Shown here one piece after another: positions 63,802-64,000 of a stretch of DNA of 64,000 nucleotides. The DNA lies in NCBI GenBank assembly GCA_963847615.1, contig CAWKAN010000016.1, positions 186,001 through 250,000 on the forward strand, in the 5' to 3' direction. Numbering within the stretch: the stretch's first letter is position 1; every line of letters starts with the position of its first letter. The notes below the pieces were generated by a model. That model was not told where the DNA came from, ran no database searches, and saw only the letters and a program-made list of their open reading frames with translations. The stretch is from Palsa-883 sp963847615 (lineage in GTDB: Bacteria; Pseudomonadota; Alphaproteobacteria; Acetobacterales; Acetobacteraceae). A program made the translations under genes and the position numbers.

Positions 63802-64000
63802 TCAACTCGCCTTGCGTGAGACCGTAAGGGGAAGGTCGAGTTCCACCCGGTCATGCGTCACCTTCGGCGTGATCCGCCCGCGCTCGCCGCGTTCCAGGCG
63901 GACCAGGCCGTAACCGGCCATCGTCTCTCAGCGTGCGCGACAGGTTCGACTTCGCCTTGCCGGTGATCCGCGCGAGTTCGTCGAGCGAGCCGGGGGCCTG
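63802..64000 (-). pseudogene. HTH transcriptional regulator, partial, with apparent frameshift
   Basis: Only the C-terminal part is in the window. SLDELARITGKAKSNLSRTL is a winged-helix recognition region, and MAGYGLVRLERGERGRITPK and a final strand lie in the next frame. Removing one G from GAGAGACG joins them as RTLRTMAGYGLV. It resembles the HVO_A0114-type regulators often paired with toxin genes. The upstream part is off the edge. Confidence 0.6.

Overview
The window is chromosomal DNA from a high-G+C alphaproteobacterium, most likely Rhodospirillales/Acetobacteraceae-like (inference). The reasons are the gene order kdsD-lptC-lptA-lptB-rpoN-hpf, a SAM-II riboswitch before metZ, an SOS box of the alphaproteobacterial GAAC-N7-GAAC type, a CheZ-like phosphatase with the short C-terminal tail seen in this class, and many long G+C-rich palindromes between genes. 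Several genes carry single-base frameshifts. Most of these look like sequence errors, but some may be real.

Layout: 1-2143 holds the end of an efflux gene set (outer-membrane factor plus TetR). 2669-9548 has tRNA-Leu, RNase D, and the LPS-transport/sigma-54/ribosome-hibernation operon. 9549-15546 is accessory: an amidohydrolase and class II aldolase pair, a decayed GxxExxY gene inside an inverted repeat, a flavin-dependent oxidoreductase, a CheZ-like protein and a deleted monooxygenase. 15565-18009 has a LOG-family protein, metZ with its riboswitch, and tRNA-Gly. 18109-26323 is the most distinctive block: an FNR/FixK-type box, then an NfnAB/SudAB-like flavoprotein pair, a 2-oxoacid:ferredoxin oxidoreductase (gamma-alpha fusion plus beta) and a 767-residue protein ending in a [4Fe-4S] ferredoxin domain. 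A 54-aa gene with a perfect FNR box lies just after it. 27051-31957 holds an aminotransferase and a CoA-transferase/enolase-superfamily/LLM operon. 32438-41259 holds a small membrane protein, NfeD and slipin, a stress-type protein, mmsA, a P1 peptidase and a Gfo/Idh/MocA oxidoreductase. NfeD and the stress protein also have FNR-like boxes.

41505-50919 is a repeat- and mobile-element-rich stretch. It has two group II introns, each placed directly after a hairpin, with ilvE, marR, the SOS mutagenesis genes imuA-imuB (imuB split by a 164-bp palindromic insertion) and a FitAB/VapBC toxin-antitoxin pair between them. 50920-54493 holds a cupin/LLM pair, a reductase and apaG. tRNA-Ser (54746-54835) is the insertion site of a roughly 6.9-kb satellite-like island bounded by 17-bp direct repeats (54822-54838 and 61694-61710). 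The island carries an integrase, AlpA, a primase-helicase, two HTH proteins and two exported cargo proteins. A serine recombinase gene then starts a second element that runs off the right edge.

Taken together, four separate transcription units carry FNR/FixK-like boxes about 90-125 bp upstream of their start codons. This suggests a low-oxygen regulon centred on ferredoxin-dependent 2-oxoacid oxidation coupled to NAD(P)H through the flavoprotein pair. The rest is ordinary housekeeping genes interleaved with several families of palindromic repeats.
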